Part shown: piece after piece, positions 32,318 through 40,171 of the stretch
How positions within the stretch are numbered: position 1 is the stretch's first letter
How the letters are laid out: each line of letters begins with the position of its first letter
Assembly (NCBI RefSeq): GCF_000184685.1
Contig: NC_014830.1
Location: forward strand, 62,001-126,000
Source: Intrasporangium calvum DSM 43043
Lineage (GTDB): Bacteria > Actinomycetota > Actinomycetes > Actinomycetales > Dermatophilaceae
Direction: 5' to 3'
DNA: 64,000 nucleotides
The notes under the pieces: model-generated
Database searches by the model: none
Told to the model about the DNA's origin: nothing
What the model saw: the letters and a program-made list of their open reading frames with translations, nothing else
Made by a program: the position numbers and the translations under genes

Positions 32318-33556
32318 ATGAAGTCCGCCCTGCCCCTGGTCGTCGACCTGACCGGACGCCTCGTCGTCGCCGTCGGCGGCGGACCCGTGTCGGCTCGACG
32401 GGTCCGTGCCTTCGTCGACGAGGGCGCGGTCGTCCGGGTCGTCTCGCCGTGGGTGTGCGAGGACCTGCGCGACCTGGTCCTCGACGGCACGGTCGAGTGG
32501 CAGGCACGCGACTACACGGGGGCCGGCGACCTCGACGGAGCCTGGTTGGTCCACACGGCCGTCGGCGAACCGGAAGTGGACCGACGCGTTGCGGGCGACG
32601 CCGAGCGCCTGCGCATCTGGTGTGTGGACGCGACGGATGCGTCCGCGAGGTCCGCCAGCGTCGCCGCCCGCACGGACGTGGCCACCCCGGACGGCCGGGT
32701 CACCATCAGCACGTATGCCGCTGGGGACCCCGGTCTGGCGACCTCCCTTCGCGACGGGGTTGCGGAAGCGGTGACCCAGGGCCGGCTCGACCTCCGCAGG
32801 ACGCGCGAGCGCGTGTCGGCCGACGCCAAGCCCTCAGGGTGGGTCGCGCTCGTCGGGGGCGGTCCAGGCAGCGACGGCCTCCTCACGGCTCGCGGTCACG
32901 AGCTGCTGCGCTCCGCCGACGTCGTCGTCGTCGACCGGCTCGCACCCCGCGGGCTCCTCGAGCGGCTGCCCGCCTCCGTGCGGGTCGTCGACGTCGGCAA
33001 GACGCCCGGCCACCACGCAGTGCCGCAGTGGCGGATCAACGAGATCCTCGTCGAGGAGGCGTCCCGGGGGCTCGGCGTCGTGCGTCTCAAGGGCGGTGAC
33101 CCCTACGTCCTCGGACGGGGCGGCGAGGAGCGGCAGGCGTGCGAGGCCGCAGGGCTGGCTGTCGAGGTCGTCCCAGGGGTGACGAGCGCCGTGTCCGTCC
33201 CCGCGGCCGCCGGGATCCCCGTGACGCACCGCGGGGTCGCACGCGGCTTCACCGTGGTCACGGGGCACGAGGCGATCCCGGGGCTCCCGACGGGCGGCGA
33301 CCACACGCTCGTCCTCCTCATGGGCGTCAGCCTCCTCGAGCAGACGGTGACGGCCCTCGTGGCTCAAGGCCGCTCGCTCGACTCTCCGGTCGCGATCGTC
33401 GAGCGAGGCTTCTCGCCGACGCAGCGGACCACCGTCGGCACCCTGTCCTCCATCGCGGAGCTGGCCCGCGAGCGCGAGGTCGGGTCACCGGCCGTCATCG
33501 TCGTCGGGGACGTGGTCCGGTTGAGCCCGGAGTGGCCGGGGGACCCTGCGGGCTGA
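32318..33556 (+). CDS. cysG: Siroheme synthase-like: precorrin-2 dehydrogenase/uroporphyrinogen-III methyltransferase
   Basis: A 412-residue fusion. Residues 1-150 form a Rossmann precorrin-2 dehydrogenase domain (VVAVGGGPVSARRVRAFVDEGA). Residues ~165-405 form the SAM-dependent uroporphyrinogen-III C-methyltransferase (ALVGGGPGSDGLLTARG, VVVDRLAP, RLKGGDPYVLGRGGEE, VVPGVTSA). It makes the siroheme used by the reductase two genes upstream. AGGAG precedes the ATG at 32318. A copy of the dispersed motif at 32713-32726 encodes TYAAGD at the end of the first domain. Confidence 0.9.
   Translation: MKSALPLVVDLTGRLVVAVGGGPVSARRVRAFVDEGAVVRVVSPWVCEDLRDLVLDGTVEWQARDYTGAGDLDGAWLVHTAVGEPEVDRRVAGDAERLRIWCVDATDASARSASVAARTDVATPDGRVTISTYAAGDPGLATSLRDGVAEAVTQGRLDLRRTRERVSADAKPSGWVALVGGGPGSDGLLTARGHELLRSADVVVVDRLAPRGLLERLPASVRVVDVGKTPGHHAVPQWRINEILVEEASRGLGVVRLKGGDPYVLGRGGEERQACEAAGLAVEVVPGVTSAVSVPAAAGIPVTHRGVARGFTVVTGHEAIPGLPTGGDHTLVLLMGVSLLEQTVTALVAQGRSLDSPVAIVERGFSPTQRTTVGTLSSIAELAREREVGSPAVIVVGDVVRLSPEWPGDPAG
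32713..32726 (+). repeat. Dispersed 14-bp motif, copy 10
   Basis: GTATGCCGCTGGGG, last base differs from consensus; inside cysG. Confidence 0.75.
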
Positions 33557-33587
33557 CCGGCCGACCACCGGGGCGGCCGCCCGGACG

Positions 33588-34550
33588 TCAGGTGACGGCA
33601 GCGAGGACCCGGTCGATCCGAGCGAGGGTCACCGGGTCCTCGGGCGTCTCTCGGAACCACGCCTCGAGCCGGGCGCGCTCGGCGACGTCGCTCTCGCCGA
33701 TCCACCGGGCGCACGCATAGGTGGTGATGTGGGCCTGCTCCGCGACGAGCATGGTGAAGTGCCCGCGCCGGCTGACCCGGGCCGGACCACCGGCGTCGAC
33801 GTACGCGGCGTGCACCAGCCGAGCGCGCTCGGGATCGTCGTCGCCGAACTCGAAGAGCACCATGGCGAGCTCCTGCGCGGGGTCGGCCGGGCCCATGTTC
33901 TCGAAGTCGATGATGCACACGCGTCCGTCTGCGCTCGCAAGGACGTTGTCGGCCCAGAGGTCGCGGTGGCAGACCCGGGGCTGCTCGTGCGGCTCGATGA
34001 CGCTCTCGACCGCCACGAGGTCGGGCAGGAGCTCCTCGAGCTCGTCTGCGAAGGGCGCCCTGGCCGCGACGAGTCGCCGGTGCATGTCATGCCACCCCAC
34101 CGCTCCGACGCCGGTGGCGAACCAGTTGCCGACCCGCTCGTCGGTGGGGCCTCCAGCCCGGTGCAGGTGTGCGACCGTCCGCCCCACCTCGGCGGGGTCG
34201 AGCCGGCGGCTGCGCGGGGCCAGGTCCACCCACTCGGTGACGCGCACCGGTGTGCCGGAGACGTCGGCGAGGACGGTGCCGTGGACCGACGGGCGGGAAC
34301 GGGGCGTGAAGACGCCGGCCGCCAGAGCAGCCTCCGAGAACTCGTGGTGAGCCTCGACCGCCGTGACGTCGGGGGGCGCGAACCACTCCTTGACCGCCCA
34401 CGAAGTGCCGTCCGCTCGCAGTCTCCAGATTCGCCCGAGCTGGCCGCGGGCGACGGGTCCGTCGAGGACGGCGTCGGGTCCGAGGCCGAACGCGGCCGCG
34501 ACCGCCTCGGCATCGGCGGTGGAGAGCATCCGGGGCTCGGCGACGGTCAC
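33588..34550 (-). CDS. Aminoglycoside phosphotransferase-like (APH) kinase
   Basis: A 320-residue protein-kinase-like fold. The Brenner motif is CHRDLWADNVL and the metal site is IIDFENMGPADPAQELA. An N-terminal lobe contains WAVKEWF. Such proteins phosphorylate small molecules (sugars, choline, antibiotics); the substrate is unknown and resistance should not be assumed. The GTG at 34550 overlaps the upstream membrane-protein stop as GTGA, which fixes the start. Confidence 0.82.
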   Translation of the reverse strand: MTVAEPRMLSTADAEAVAAAFGLGPDAVLDGPVARGQLGRIWRLRADGTSWAVKEWFAPPDVTAVEAHHEFSEAALAAGVFTPRSRPSVHGTVLADVSGTPVRVTEWVDLAPRSRRLDPAEVGRTVAHLHRAGGPTDERVGNWFATGVGAVGWHDMHRRLVAARAPFADELEELLPDLVAVESVIEPHEQPRVCHRDLWADNVLASADGRVCIIDFENMGPADPAQELAMVLFEFGDDDPERARLVHAAYVDAGGPARVSRRGHFTMLVAEQAHITTYACARWIGESDVAERARLEAWFRETPEDPVTLARIDRVLAAVT

Positions 34551-35086
34551 GACAGCAGCTGCCACCCGGCAACGCCTGCGGCTGCGGCGGCGAGGCCGAA
34601 CGCGAGGAGGCCGAGCGCGCGGCGACGGCTCACGAGCAGCACGACGGCGGCGAGGACGGACAGGGCCACCAGCGCAACGAGCTCAGTGCGGCCGCTGGTC
34701 GTCGTCGCGGCTCTCGCCGCATCGCGGAGCGTCTCGCCCGACACCTGGCGGAGAGCTCCGTCGGCGAAGCCGCTGCGCGCCACCGCGTCGGCGAGACGGA
34801 CCGCGGCGAACAGCCACCAGCCGACAGCCATCCAGAAGAGGGCCGCGCCGAACCGGGTGACCCGCGACGCCGGCTCCGGGCGTCGCCCGACCGCGGCCAC
34901 GGCATCGCCGCCAGGCATCGGGGTGAGTGAGCGAGTCCGCCACTCCTCCGTCGGGACTCGCTCGGTGTGGTCAGCCGGCCCGGGGTGGGGCGCCGCGGGC
35001 TCCTCCCGCAACCTGGGGATGGTCACCTCGAACTCCTCGTCGGCGGGCTCGGTCACCTCGGAGCCACCCCGGCGCACGCTGGTCAT
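34547..35086 (-). CDS. Membrane protein of unknown function
   Basis: A 179-residue protein. An acidic N-terminal ~80 residues are followed by membrane segments at about 80-100, 137-152 and 158-176. No known motif was recognised. The ATG at 35086 lies 11 bases after a TATACG hexamer on the minus strand, suggesting a nearly leaderless transcript. It is coupled to the APH-like kinase. Confidence 0.65.
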   Translation of the reverse strand: MTSVRRGGSEVTEPADEEFEVTIPRLREEPAAPHPGPADHTERVPTEEWRTRSLTPMPGGDAVAAVGRRPEPASRVTRFGAALFWMAVGWWLFAAVRLADAVARSGFADGALRQVSGETLRDAARAATTTSGRTELVALVALSVLAAVVLLVSRRRALGLLAFGLAAAAAGVAGWQLLS

Positions 35087-35120
35087 GCGACCAACGTATA
35101 CGGCTGCGGTCCCGCTCCGG

Positions 35121-35774
35121 TCACTCCCGGGATGCGGCGCGCTGCTCGTCGTCGAAGGCGATGAGCTTGGCCGCTTCCGCAGCCGTGGCACCCGACGCCA
35201 TGGCGGCCCGGGTCCGGCCGATGTTGCGCGAGGTGGCCGACATCATGGCGTGCACCCGGCCCCGGCTGTAGGTCATCGCATGGGTGGCGGCGACGCCGAT
35301 GCTGGTGCCCACCTCGATGGCGTCCTGGTCGGCCCCCATGAACAGGAACTGCCAGCCGTAGGCCTTCGTCTGCTGCTCGATGAGCGCCTTCACTGCCGGG
35401 TGGGTCCACTCGCGCGACGCGTTCTCATGGCCGTCGGTCATGATGCCGATGATGACCATGCCGGGCCGCTCGTCCTCGGGGAGGGCGGCGAGGCGCTCCC
35501 CGGTCGTCGTCACGAGGCGCCCGACGGAGTCGAGCAGCGCGGTGGAGCCGCGGGGGGCGAGGTGCAGCGGCGGGACCTCGCCGAGGGGCAGGTCCCGGTA
35601 GACCTCCTCGTACTCGTTGTCGAACTGCGCGAGGGTGACGCGGCAGTCGCCGCCCTGCTGCCGCTGCTCGGAGATGAACGCGTCGAAGCCCCCCTCCGTG
35701 TCGTCCTTGATGGACTGCATCGACCCGCTCCGGTCGAGCAGGAAGGCGATGTGTGTGAGGTTCGGGTTGGTCAT
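35121..35774 (-). CDS. von Willebrand factor A domain protein
   Basis: A 217-residue single VWA domain. The MIDAS motif DRSGSM (Asp14, Ser16, Ser18) is followed by a Thr in GSTALLD and IMTDGHENASREW. A helical tail continues with RNIGRTRAAMASGATAAEAA. CCAGGAGGGAA precedes the ATG, a strong ribosome-binding site. VWA proteins of this cytosolic type occur with tellurite-resistance or chaperone systems; none adjoins it here. Confidence 0.85.
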   Translation of the reverse strand: MTNPNLTHIAFLLDRSGSMQSIKDDTEGGFDAFISEQRQQGGDCRVTLAQFDNEYEEVYRDLPLGEVPPLHLAPRGSTALLDSVGRLVTTTGERLAALPEDERPGMVIIGIMTDGHENASREWTHPAVKALIEQQTKAYGWQFLFMGADQDAIEVGTSIGVAATHAMTYSRGRVHAMMSATSRNIGRTRAAMASGATAAEAAKLIAFDDEQRAASRE

Positions 35775-35860
35775 GGGGTTCCCTCCTGGGGATGGTGTGC
35801 CGCGGCGTGCGGGTCTGGCTGTGGGTGGCCGTCCGGGTGGTGCGGCTGCGGTGGCTGCTC

Positions 35861-36265
35861 TCAGGTGGGCCGGCGCGCCCGGAAGCGCATCGGTCGGCTT
35901 GGGTCGGCGCCGGGGTCGGTGCGGCGGTGGCGGCCCTCCTCCAGGTCGTACCGGGCCCGCTCGACCCCGGAGGCGGTGACCCGGCCGCTGTCCGGTCCTG
36001 CATAGGCCGAGAGGAGCGAGGTCCTCGCGAGGCGGGGGCCGACGGCGTTCTCGGAGAGGCCGGCCAGGGAACCGGCCGTCCGGATCGTGCTCCCCTCTGC
36101 GAGGACTGCAGTCGCCATCGCCTCGTCGATCGCTCGGGTGAGGTGGTCCTGGGCCGCCCGGAGGTGGGGCAGCGCAGCGCTCGGCCGGTCGGGATCGACG
36201 TGCCGCAAGGCGTCCTCGACGGCCGCAAGCGCCAGGGCGACAGGACTCGGTGACTTCGGTGACAT
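35861..36265 (-). CDS. Small protein with possible helix-turn-helix
   Basis: A 134-residue protein. A helical N-terminal half (VALALAAVEDALRHVDPD) is followed by RTAGSLAGLSENAVGPRLAR, which has the look of a helix-turn-helix. An Arg-rich C-terminus follows. A TACGCT hexamer ends 6 bases before the ATG (leaderless-type start) and a GCAGTAACTGC palindrome lies at 36281-36291, consistent with autoregulation. No family was recognised with confidence. Confidence 0.6.
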   Translation of the reverse strand: MSPKSPSPVALALAAVEDALRHVDPDRPSAALPHLRAAQDHLTRAIDEAMATAVLAEGSTIRTAGSLAGLSENAVGPRLARTSLLSAYAGPDSGRVTASGVERARYDLEEGRHRRTDPGADPSRPMRFRARRPT

Positions 36266-36271
36266 GGTTAC

Positions 36272-36291
36272 AGCGTAGACGCAGTAACTGC
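36272..36291 (-). promoter_or_regulatory. Promoter with palindromic operator for the small HTH protein
   Basis: Minus-strand -10 TACGCT occupies 36272-36277. The perfect palindrome GCAGTAACTGC at 36281-36291 sits in the -35/-10 spacer, where a repressor would block RNA polymerase. Confidence 0.4.
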
Positions 36292-36325
36292 GGGAACGCA
36301 AGAGGCACCCCATGGGGGAAGGCCC

Positions 36326-36394
36326 GAACACACCCGGCTCCCCGGAAACGCACCGAGTTGAGGCACGGTGCGTCTCCGGAAGCCGGGTGTGTTG
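36326..36394. terminator. Large imperfect hairpin after rskA
   Basis: Arms around 36327-36355 and 36364-36393 pair AACACACCCGGCT...ACGCACCG with its complement, with a few mismatches. It lies about 50 bases beyond the rskA stop. Confidence 0.6.
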
Positions 36395-36441
36395 CGGGAA
36401 GGGGTGTGCTGTGGCAGGGGGCCGCGCCGCGCCGGGTCGGG

Positions 36442-37167
36442 TCAGGTGAAGGCGAAGAGCGCGATCGGGTCGGTCGTCGGCTGCTGGGAGCCGCCGGTGG
36501 GCTCGACCGAGATCCCCGCCGCCGTGGCAGTGCGCGCGTCGCCCTGGAGGACGACCACCTGGTCCGGGCCGGCGGGCATGACCCCCGCCGAGACCATGTG
36601 ACCGGTGGAGTCCTGTAGCCACAGCTGGTACACCTTGCCATCCGGTGCGGCCGGCATCCGCGAGGTCACGAGGACGGCCCTGCCCAAGGACGGCGAGCGG
36701 ACGACGGTGGCCGTCGCCCCACCCGTGAACGACTGGCTGGTCCGCATCGCATCCGGCGCGTCGAGCACCTGTTCGGCGACGGTCGGGGCCGGAGTGCCCT
36801 CCCGGGCCTGCCAGATCCCGACCCCGGTCACGCCCAGGACGGCCGCCGCTGCGGCGGCGACCAGGACCCGACGCCATGGTCGCGCCGGGCTGGCCGCCAC
36901 GTTGGCCGCCTCGGTGGCCGGCGCGGCGGCACGAACCGGTGGCAGCGGACGGGCCTCAGCGATGGCGCTCATGAGGCGCCCGCGCAGCGCCGGTGGCGGG
37001 GGCAGCTCGACGCCGGCAGCGAGCTGGGCGGCGGCTTCGCGGAGTCCCGCGACCTCCGCCCGACAGGCCGGGCAGCCGGCGAGGTGCTGCTCGAACTGCA
37101 CCCTCTCCAGCTCATCGAGCGCATCGACGGCGTAGGCGCCGGACAGCGCGTGGATGTCATCGGTCAT
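36442..37167 (-). CDS. rskA: Anti-sigma-K factor RskA
   Basis: A 241-residue membrane anti-sigma factor. The cytoplasmic zinc-binding anti-sigma domain (HALSGAYAVDALDELERVQFEQHLAGCPAC; His28, Cys32, Cys35) is followed by a membrane segment at about 98-122. The extracellular RskA domain ends with KVYQLWLQD and GGSQQPTTDPIALFAFT. It holds SigK inactive until regulated proteolysis. Its ATG overlaps the sigK stop (ATGA). Confidence 0.93.
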   Translation of the reverse strand: MTDDIHALSGAYAVDALDELERVQFEQHLAGCPACRAEVAGLREAAAQLAAGVELPPPPALRGRLMSAIAEARPLPPVRAAAPATEAANVAASPARPWRRVLVAAAAAAVLGVTGVGIWQAREGTPAPTVAEQVLDAPDAMRTSQSFTGGATATVVRSPSLGRAVLVTSRMPAAPDGKVYQLWLQDSTGHMVSAGVMPAGPDQVVVLQGDARTATAAGISVEPTGGSQQPTTDPIALFAFT

Positions 37168-37814
37168 GAGGTCACCCCCAACGTGTCTCGAAGTCTGATG
37201 AGGCCGTCCCGGATCCGGGTCTTGGCCGTGCCGAGGGGCAGGTCGAGGAGGCCGGCGACCTCGGTGTGCGTGTAGCCGGAGAGGTAGGCGAGCTCGACGG
37301 CTCGGCGCTGGGCCTCGGTCAACGAGCCCAGCGCGCGGCGCACGCGCTCCCCCTCGAGCCGCTGCACGGCCACCTCCGACGTGTGGTCATGGGCGACGTC
37401 CACGGTCGCCGCGCCGTAGGCCGCGTCCCGGCCGCGTGCGGACTCGGACGACCGGACCCGGTCGACGGCCTTGCGGTGCGCGATGGTCATGACCCAGGCG
37501 AGCACGCTGCCCTTGCCGGAGTCGTAGCGCGCGCTCTGACGCCACAGCTCGAGGAAGACCTCCTGGGTGACCTCCTCGGACTGCGCCGGGTCACGGACGA
37601 CGCGGCGGACCAGCCCGTGCACCCGGGCTGACGTCCTGTCGTAGAACTCGCCGAACGCCCCCTCGTCGCCGGTCGCGGCCCGCCCGAGCAGGTCGCCCAG
37701 CTCGATCGGCTCGAACGGCTCGACCGGCTCGACCGGCTCGACCGGCGCGACGGGGCCGGTGGCCGCCCCCGGCGACGAGGCGTCGCCGGAGGGGACCACC
37801 GAGAACCGAGCCAT
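37164..37814 (-). CDS. sigK: ECF sigma factor SigK
   Basis: A 216-residue sigma factor. A Pro/Glu repeat N-terminus (APVEPVEPVEPFEP) precedes region 2 (FGEFYDRTSARVHGLVRRVVRDPAQSEEVTQEVFLELWRQ) and region 4 (LTEAQRRAVELAYLSGYTHTEVAGLLDLPLGTAKTRIRDGL). ATG at 37814 has GAGGAGA about 10 bases upstream; ATG at 37823 is closer and less likely. It is paired with rskA. The fasciclin lipoprotein upstream mirrors the SigK regulon (MPT70/MPT83) of Mycobacterium. Confidence 0.92.
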   Translation of the reverse strand: MARFSVVPSGDASSPGAATGPVAPVEPVEPVEPFEPIELGDLLGRAATGDEGAFGEFYDRTSARVHGLVRRVVRDPAQSEEVTQEVFLELWRQSARYDSGKGSVLAWVMTIAHRKAVDRVRSSESARGRDAAYGAATVDVAHDHTSEVAVQRLEGERVRRALGSLTEAQRRAVELAYLSGYTHTEVAGLLDLPLGTAKTRIRDGLIRLRDTLGVTS

Positions 37815-37869
37815 GGGACCCATTCTCCTCACCCGGGCCCGGGCCGGGTGGGACCGGTCACGCTGCCGC

Positions 37870-38511
37870 TCATGGCATGAGCACCGTGTCGATGATGTAG
37901 ACGGTCGCGTTGGCCGTCGGCACGTTGCCGCAGAGGACGGTCGCCCGCTCCTTGCCGACTGTGAACGAGTCACCCGAGGGCTCCACCGTCAGCGTCGTGC
38001 CGGCGAGGGTCTCGTGGGTGCCGGCCAGCTCGTCGGGCGACAGCGAGCCGGCGACGACGTGGTTGGTGAGGATCTTCGTCAGGGTCGGCTTGTCGGCGAG
38101 GACCGCCTTGAGGTCCGCCTCGGGGATCTTGGCGAAGGCGTCGTTGACGGGCGCGAAGACGGTGACGTCGGGGGCGGAGTTGAGGGTGTCGACGAGCCCC
38201 GCCTCCGTGACGGCGGTGACGAGGGTGCTGAGGAGCGGGTTGTTGCTCGCGGCGGTGGCGACCGGGTCGGTGGCCATCCCGCTGAACGAGCCCTTGCCGT
38301 CGCTCGGCACGGCGGAGCACGCGGAGCCGAAGACCTGCGCGGCAGGGTCCGTCGTCGCGGCCGAGGTCGCGCTGGACGATCCAGTGGTCGTGGGTGCCGA
38401 CGAGGTCATCGCCGGTGCGGCGGTGGGCGCCTCCGGCTCGGCGCTGCCGCAGGCGGCGAGCCCGAGCGGGAGGACGAGGGCCAGGGCGAGTGCAGTGCGA
38501 CGGGTGTTCAT
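37870..38511 (-). CDS. Fasciclin-domain lipoprotein (MPT83-like)
   Basis: A 213-residue surface lipoprotein. The signal peptide ends LGLAAC (Cys21) and a Thr/Ser/Ala-rich linker follows. One fasciclin (FAS1) domain spans about 80-213, with VTVFAPVNDAFAKIP, ILTNHVVAG and ANATVYIIDTVLMP. CAAGGAG precedes the ATG. It probably leads the sigK-rskA transcript, 55 bases upstream of sigK. MPT70/MPT83, the mycobacterial relatives, are SigK targets. Confidence 0.9.
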   Translation of the reverse strand: MNTRRTALALALVLPLGLAACGSAEPEAPTAAPAMTSSAPTTTGSSSATSAATTDPAAQVFGSACSAVPSDGKGSFSGMATDPVATAASNNPLLSTLVTAVTEAGLVDTLNSAPDVTVFAPVNDAFAKIPEADLKAVLADKPTLTKILTNHVVAGSLSPDELAGTHETLAGTTLTVEPSGDSFTVGKERATVLCGNVPTANATVYIIDTVLMP

Positions 38512-38552
38512 GGGGGTGATCTCCTTGAGTCGGGAGGTGCAGGTCACGAGCG

Positions 38553-38580
38553 GTTCGGAGCCCAGCGGCATACGGATTGG
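38553..38580 (-). promoter_or_regulatory. SigK-like promoter of the fasciclin gene, with the dispersed motif as spacer
   Basis: On the minus strand, CCAATC at 38580-38575, a 16-base spacer and CCGAAC at 38558-38553 resemble the SigK pattern CCATCC-N16/17-CCGAAT. The spacer is almost entirely the dispersed motif (38560-38573). The start codon lies 41 bases downstream of the -10. Confidence 0.45.
38560..38573 (-). repeat. Dispersed 14-bp motif, copy 11
   Basis: GTATGCCGCTGGGC on the minus strand, between the putative -35 and -10 of the fasciclin gene. Confidence 0.85.
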
Positions 38581-38593
38581 GGTGGACCGGAAG

Positions 38594-40114
38594 TCAGCTG
38601 ACGGTGACGACGACCTCCTGGATGCCGCTGGAGCCGTCGGGGAAGGGAGCGGCCCGGTCGGCCGTCTGGACGTCCCCGGTCCGGTCGGTGGCGCGGACGG
38701 CCAGGCGGTGGAGCCCCGGCTTCGCGTCCCACGGCAGGTACCACTGTCGCCAGCAGTCCACCCCGATGTCCGGGCCGAGTCGAGCGGGCTGCCACAGGCC
38801 GTCGTCGATGCGCACCTCGACCGCGGCGACGCCCCGGTGCTGGGCCCAGGCGACCCCGCCGATCGCGACCCGGCCGCTCGGGACCGTCGACAGCGGTGCC
38901 GGGGTGTCGATCCGGGCGCTCGTCTTCACCGGCGCCTCCGTGGCCCACTGCCGTCGGGTCCAGTACGCCTGCTCGGCGGCATAGGTCGTCACCGTGAGCC
39001 GGCGCAACCACTTGGTCGCCCCCACGAACCCGTAGAGGCCAGGGGTGACCAGCCGCGCGGGGAAGCCGTGCTCGTCCGGGAGCGGCGCGCCGTTGAGGCC
39101 GATGGCGACGAGGGCGTGCCGCCCGTCGGTGAGCGCGCGGAGCGGCGTGCTGATCGTGAAGCCGTCGACCGCCGTGCTCAGGACCTGCTCGGCCGGGCCG
39201 GAGACGCCCGCGGCCTCGAGCAGGTCCGAGACGAGCACACCGAGCCACCTGCCGGACGACACATAGCCCCCGCCGACCTCGTTGGAGACGCACGTCAGGG
39301 TGATGTCGCGCTCGACGAGGCGCATCCGGGTCAGGTCGGCGTACGTCAACCGCAACGGCCGCTCGACCATCCCGTCGATGTCGAGGGACCACGAGTCGTG
39401 GTCGATGCGTGGGACGGTGAGATTGACGTCGACCCGGTAGAACCGATCGGTCGGGGTCTGCAGCGGCGAGATCCCCCGCACCGACGCGTCGAGGCCGGTC
39501 GGCAGTGGTGCGGCGGGCACCAGGGGCCGGGGCAGCACCAGGTCGCGCGCCGCCCGCGCCGTCGCCCGGACCTGGCCGCCGACGCCGGCCAGGACCGAGC
39601 CGACGGCCACCCCGACCGAAGCGCCCACCACGGCGCGGCGCGACACCCCTCGCCCTGCCGCCGGCCCGGGGCGCGTCCCGGCGGGGACCGTGCGGCGGGA
39701 CAGCTCCGTCAGCCCCACGAGGACCCCGACGCCGACGACGAGGGCGGCCAGCGCGGGTACGGCGTCGCGCGCCGTCGCCGTCGGGCGCGCCAGGGCAGCG
39801 AGGCCGCCCACCATGACGAGGGCGCTCAGGAGCGCCCCGGCCACCCACAGCCGGCGCCGGGCCAGGATGCCGATGAGTCCCGCCACCGCGAGGGTGATGG
39901 CGAGGACCGACCCGATGAGGACCGGCTTGTCGGCCGTGCCCAGGGTCGCGACGGCCAGCTCCTTGAGCGGGGTCGGCGCCGCGTCGATGACGGCGGTCCC
40001 CACCGCGACGAGCGGGGAGGCGGCCGGCTCGTCCACCGACGCGGAGAGGTGGCCGGCTGCGAGTCCGGCCGAGGCGGCGAGGACGCCGATGCCGGCGTGG
40101 TTGGTTCGTCCCAT
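38594..40114 (-). CDS. Membrane-anchored molybdopterin oxidoreductase, sulfite-oxidase type
   Basis: A 506-residue protein. Four or five N-terminal membrane segments (about 5-180) are followed by a periplasmic sulfite-oxidase-like molybdopterin domain (about 210-390). The Mo-ligand cysteine is in LTCVSNEVGGG (Cys275). A C-terminal immunoglobulin-like Mo-co dimerisation domain (about 400-506) ends with IQEVVVTVS. The electron acceptor and substrate are unknown. A SigK-like promoter ends 8 bases before the ATG at 40114. It and the fasciclin-sigK-rskA unit are read in the same direction. Confidence 0.87.
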   Translation of the reverse strand: MGRTNHAGIGVLAASAGLAAGHLSASVDEPAASPLVAVGTAVIDAAPTPLKELAVATLGTADKPVLIGSVLAITLAVAGLIGILARRRLWVAGALLSALVMVGGLAALARPTATARDAVPALAALVVGVGVLVGLTELSRRTVPAGTRPGPAAGRGVSRRAVVGASVGVAVGSVLAGVGGQVRATARAARDLVLPRPLVPAAPLPTGLDASVRGISPLQTPTDRFYRVDVNLTVPRIDHDSWSLDIDGMVERPLRLTYADLTRMRLVERDITLTCVSNEVGGGYVSSGRWLGVLVSDLLEAAGVSGPAEQVLSTAVDGFTISTPLRALTDGRHALVAIGLNGAPLPDEHGFPARLVTPGLYGFVGATKWLRRLTVTTYAAEQAYWTRRQWATEAPVKTSARIDTPAPLSTVPSGRVAIGGVAWAQHRGVAAVEVRIDDGLWQPARLGPDIGVDCWRQWYLPWDAKPGLHRLAVRATDRTGDVQTADRAAPFPDGSSGIQEVVVTVS

Positions 40115-40122
40115 GCGGCACG

Positions 40123-40150
40123 GTTCGGAGCCACCCCGTCGGCCGGATGG
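40123..40150 (-). promoter_or_regulatory. SigK-like promoter of the molybdopterin oxidoreductase gene
   Basis: Minus-strand CCATCC at 40150-40145, a 16-base spacer, then CCGAAC at 40128-40123, followed 8 bases later by the ATG. The -35 is an exact match to the reported mycobacterial SigK -35 as I recall it, and the -10 differs at the last base. Confidence 0.55.
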
Positions 40151-40171
40151 TTTCGGTGGCCCAGCTGAGTC

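Noticed and set aside
33588-34550. Aminoglycoside resistance gene
   Set aside because: The APH fold is shared by many housekeeping small-molecule kinases and nothing in sequence or context points to antibiotics.
35861-36877. Longer gene reading upstream of 36265
   Set aside because: The upstream part overlaps rskA in another frame and has Arg/Pro-rich shadow composition; a promoter and palindrome sit just before the ATG at 36265.
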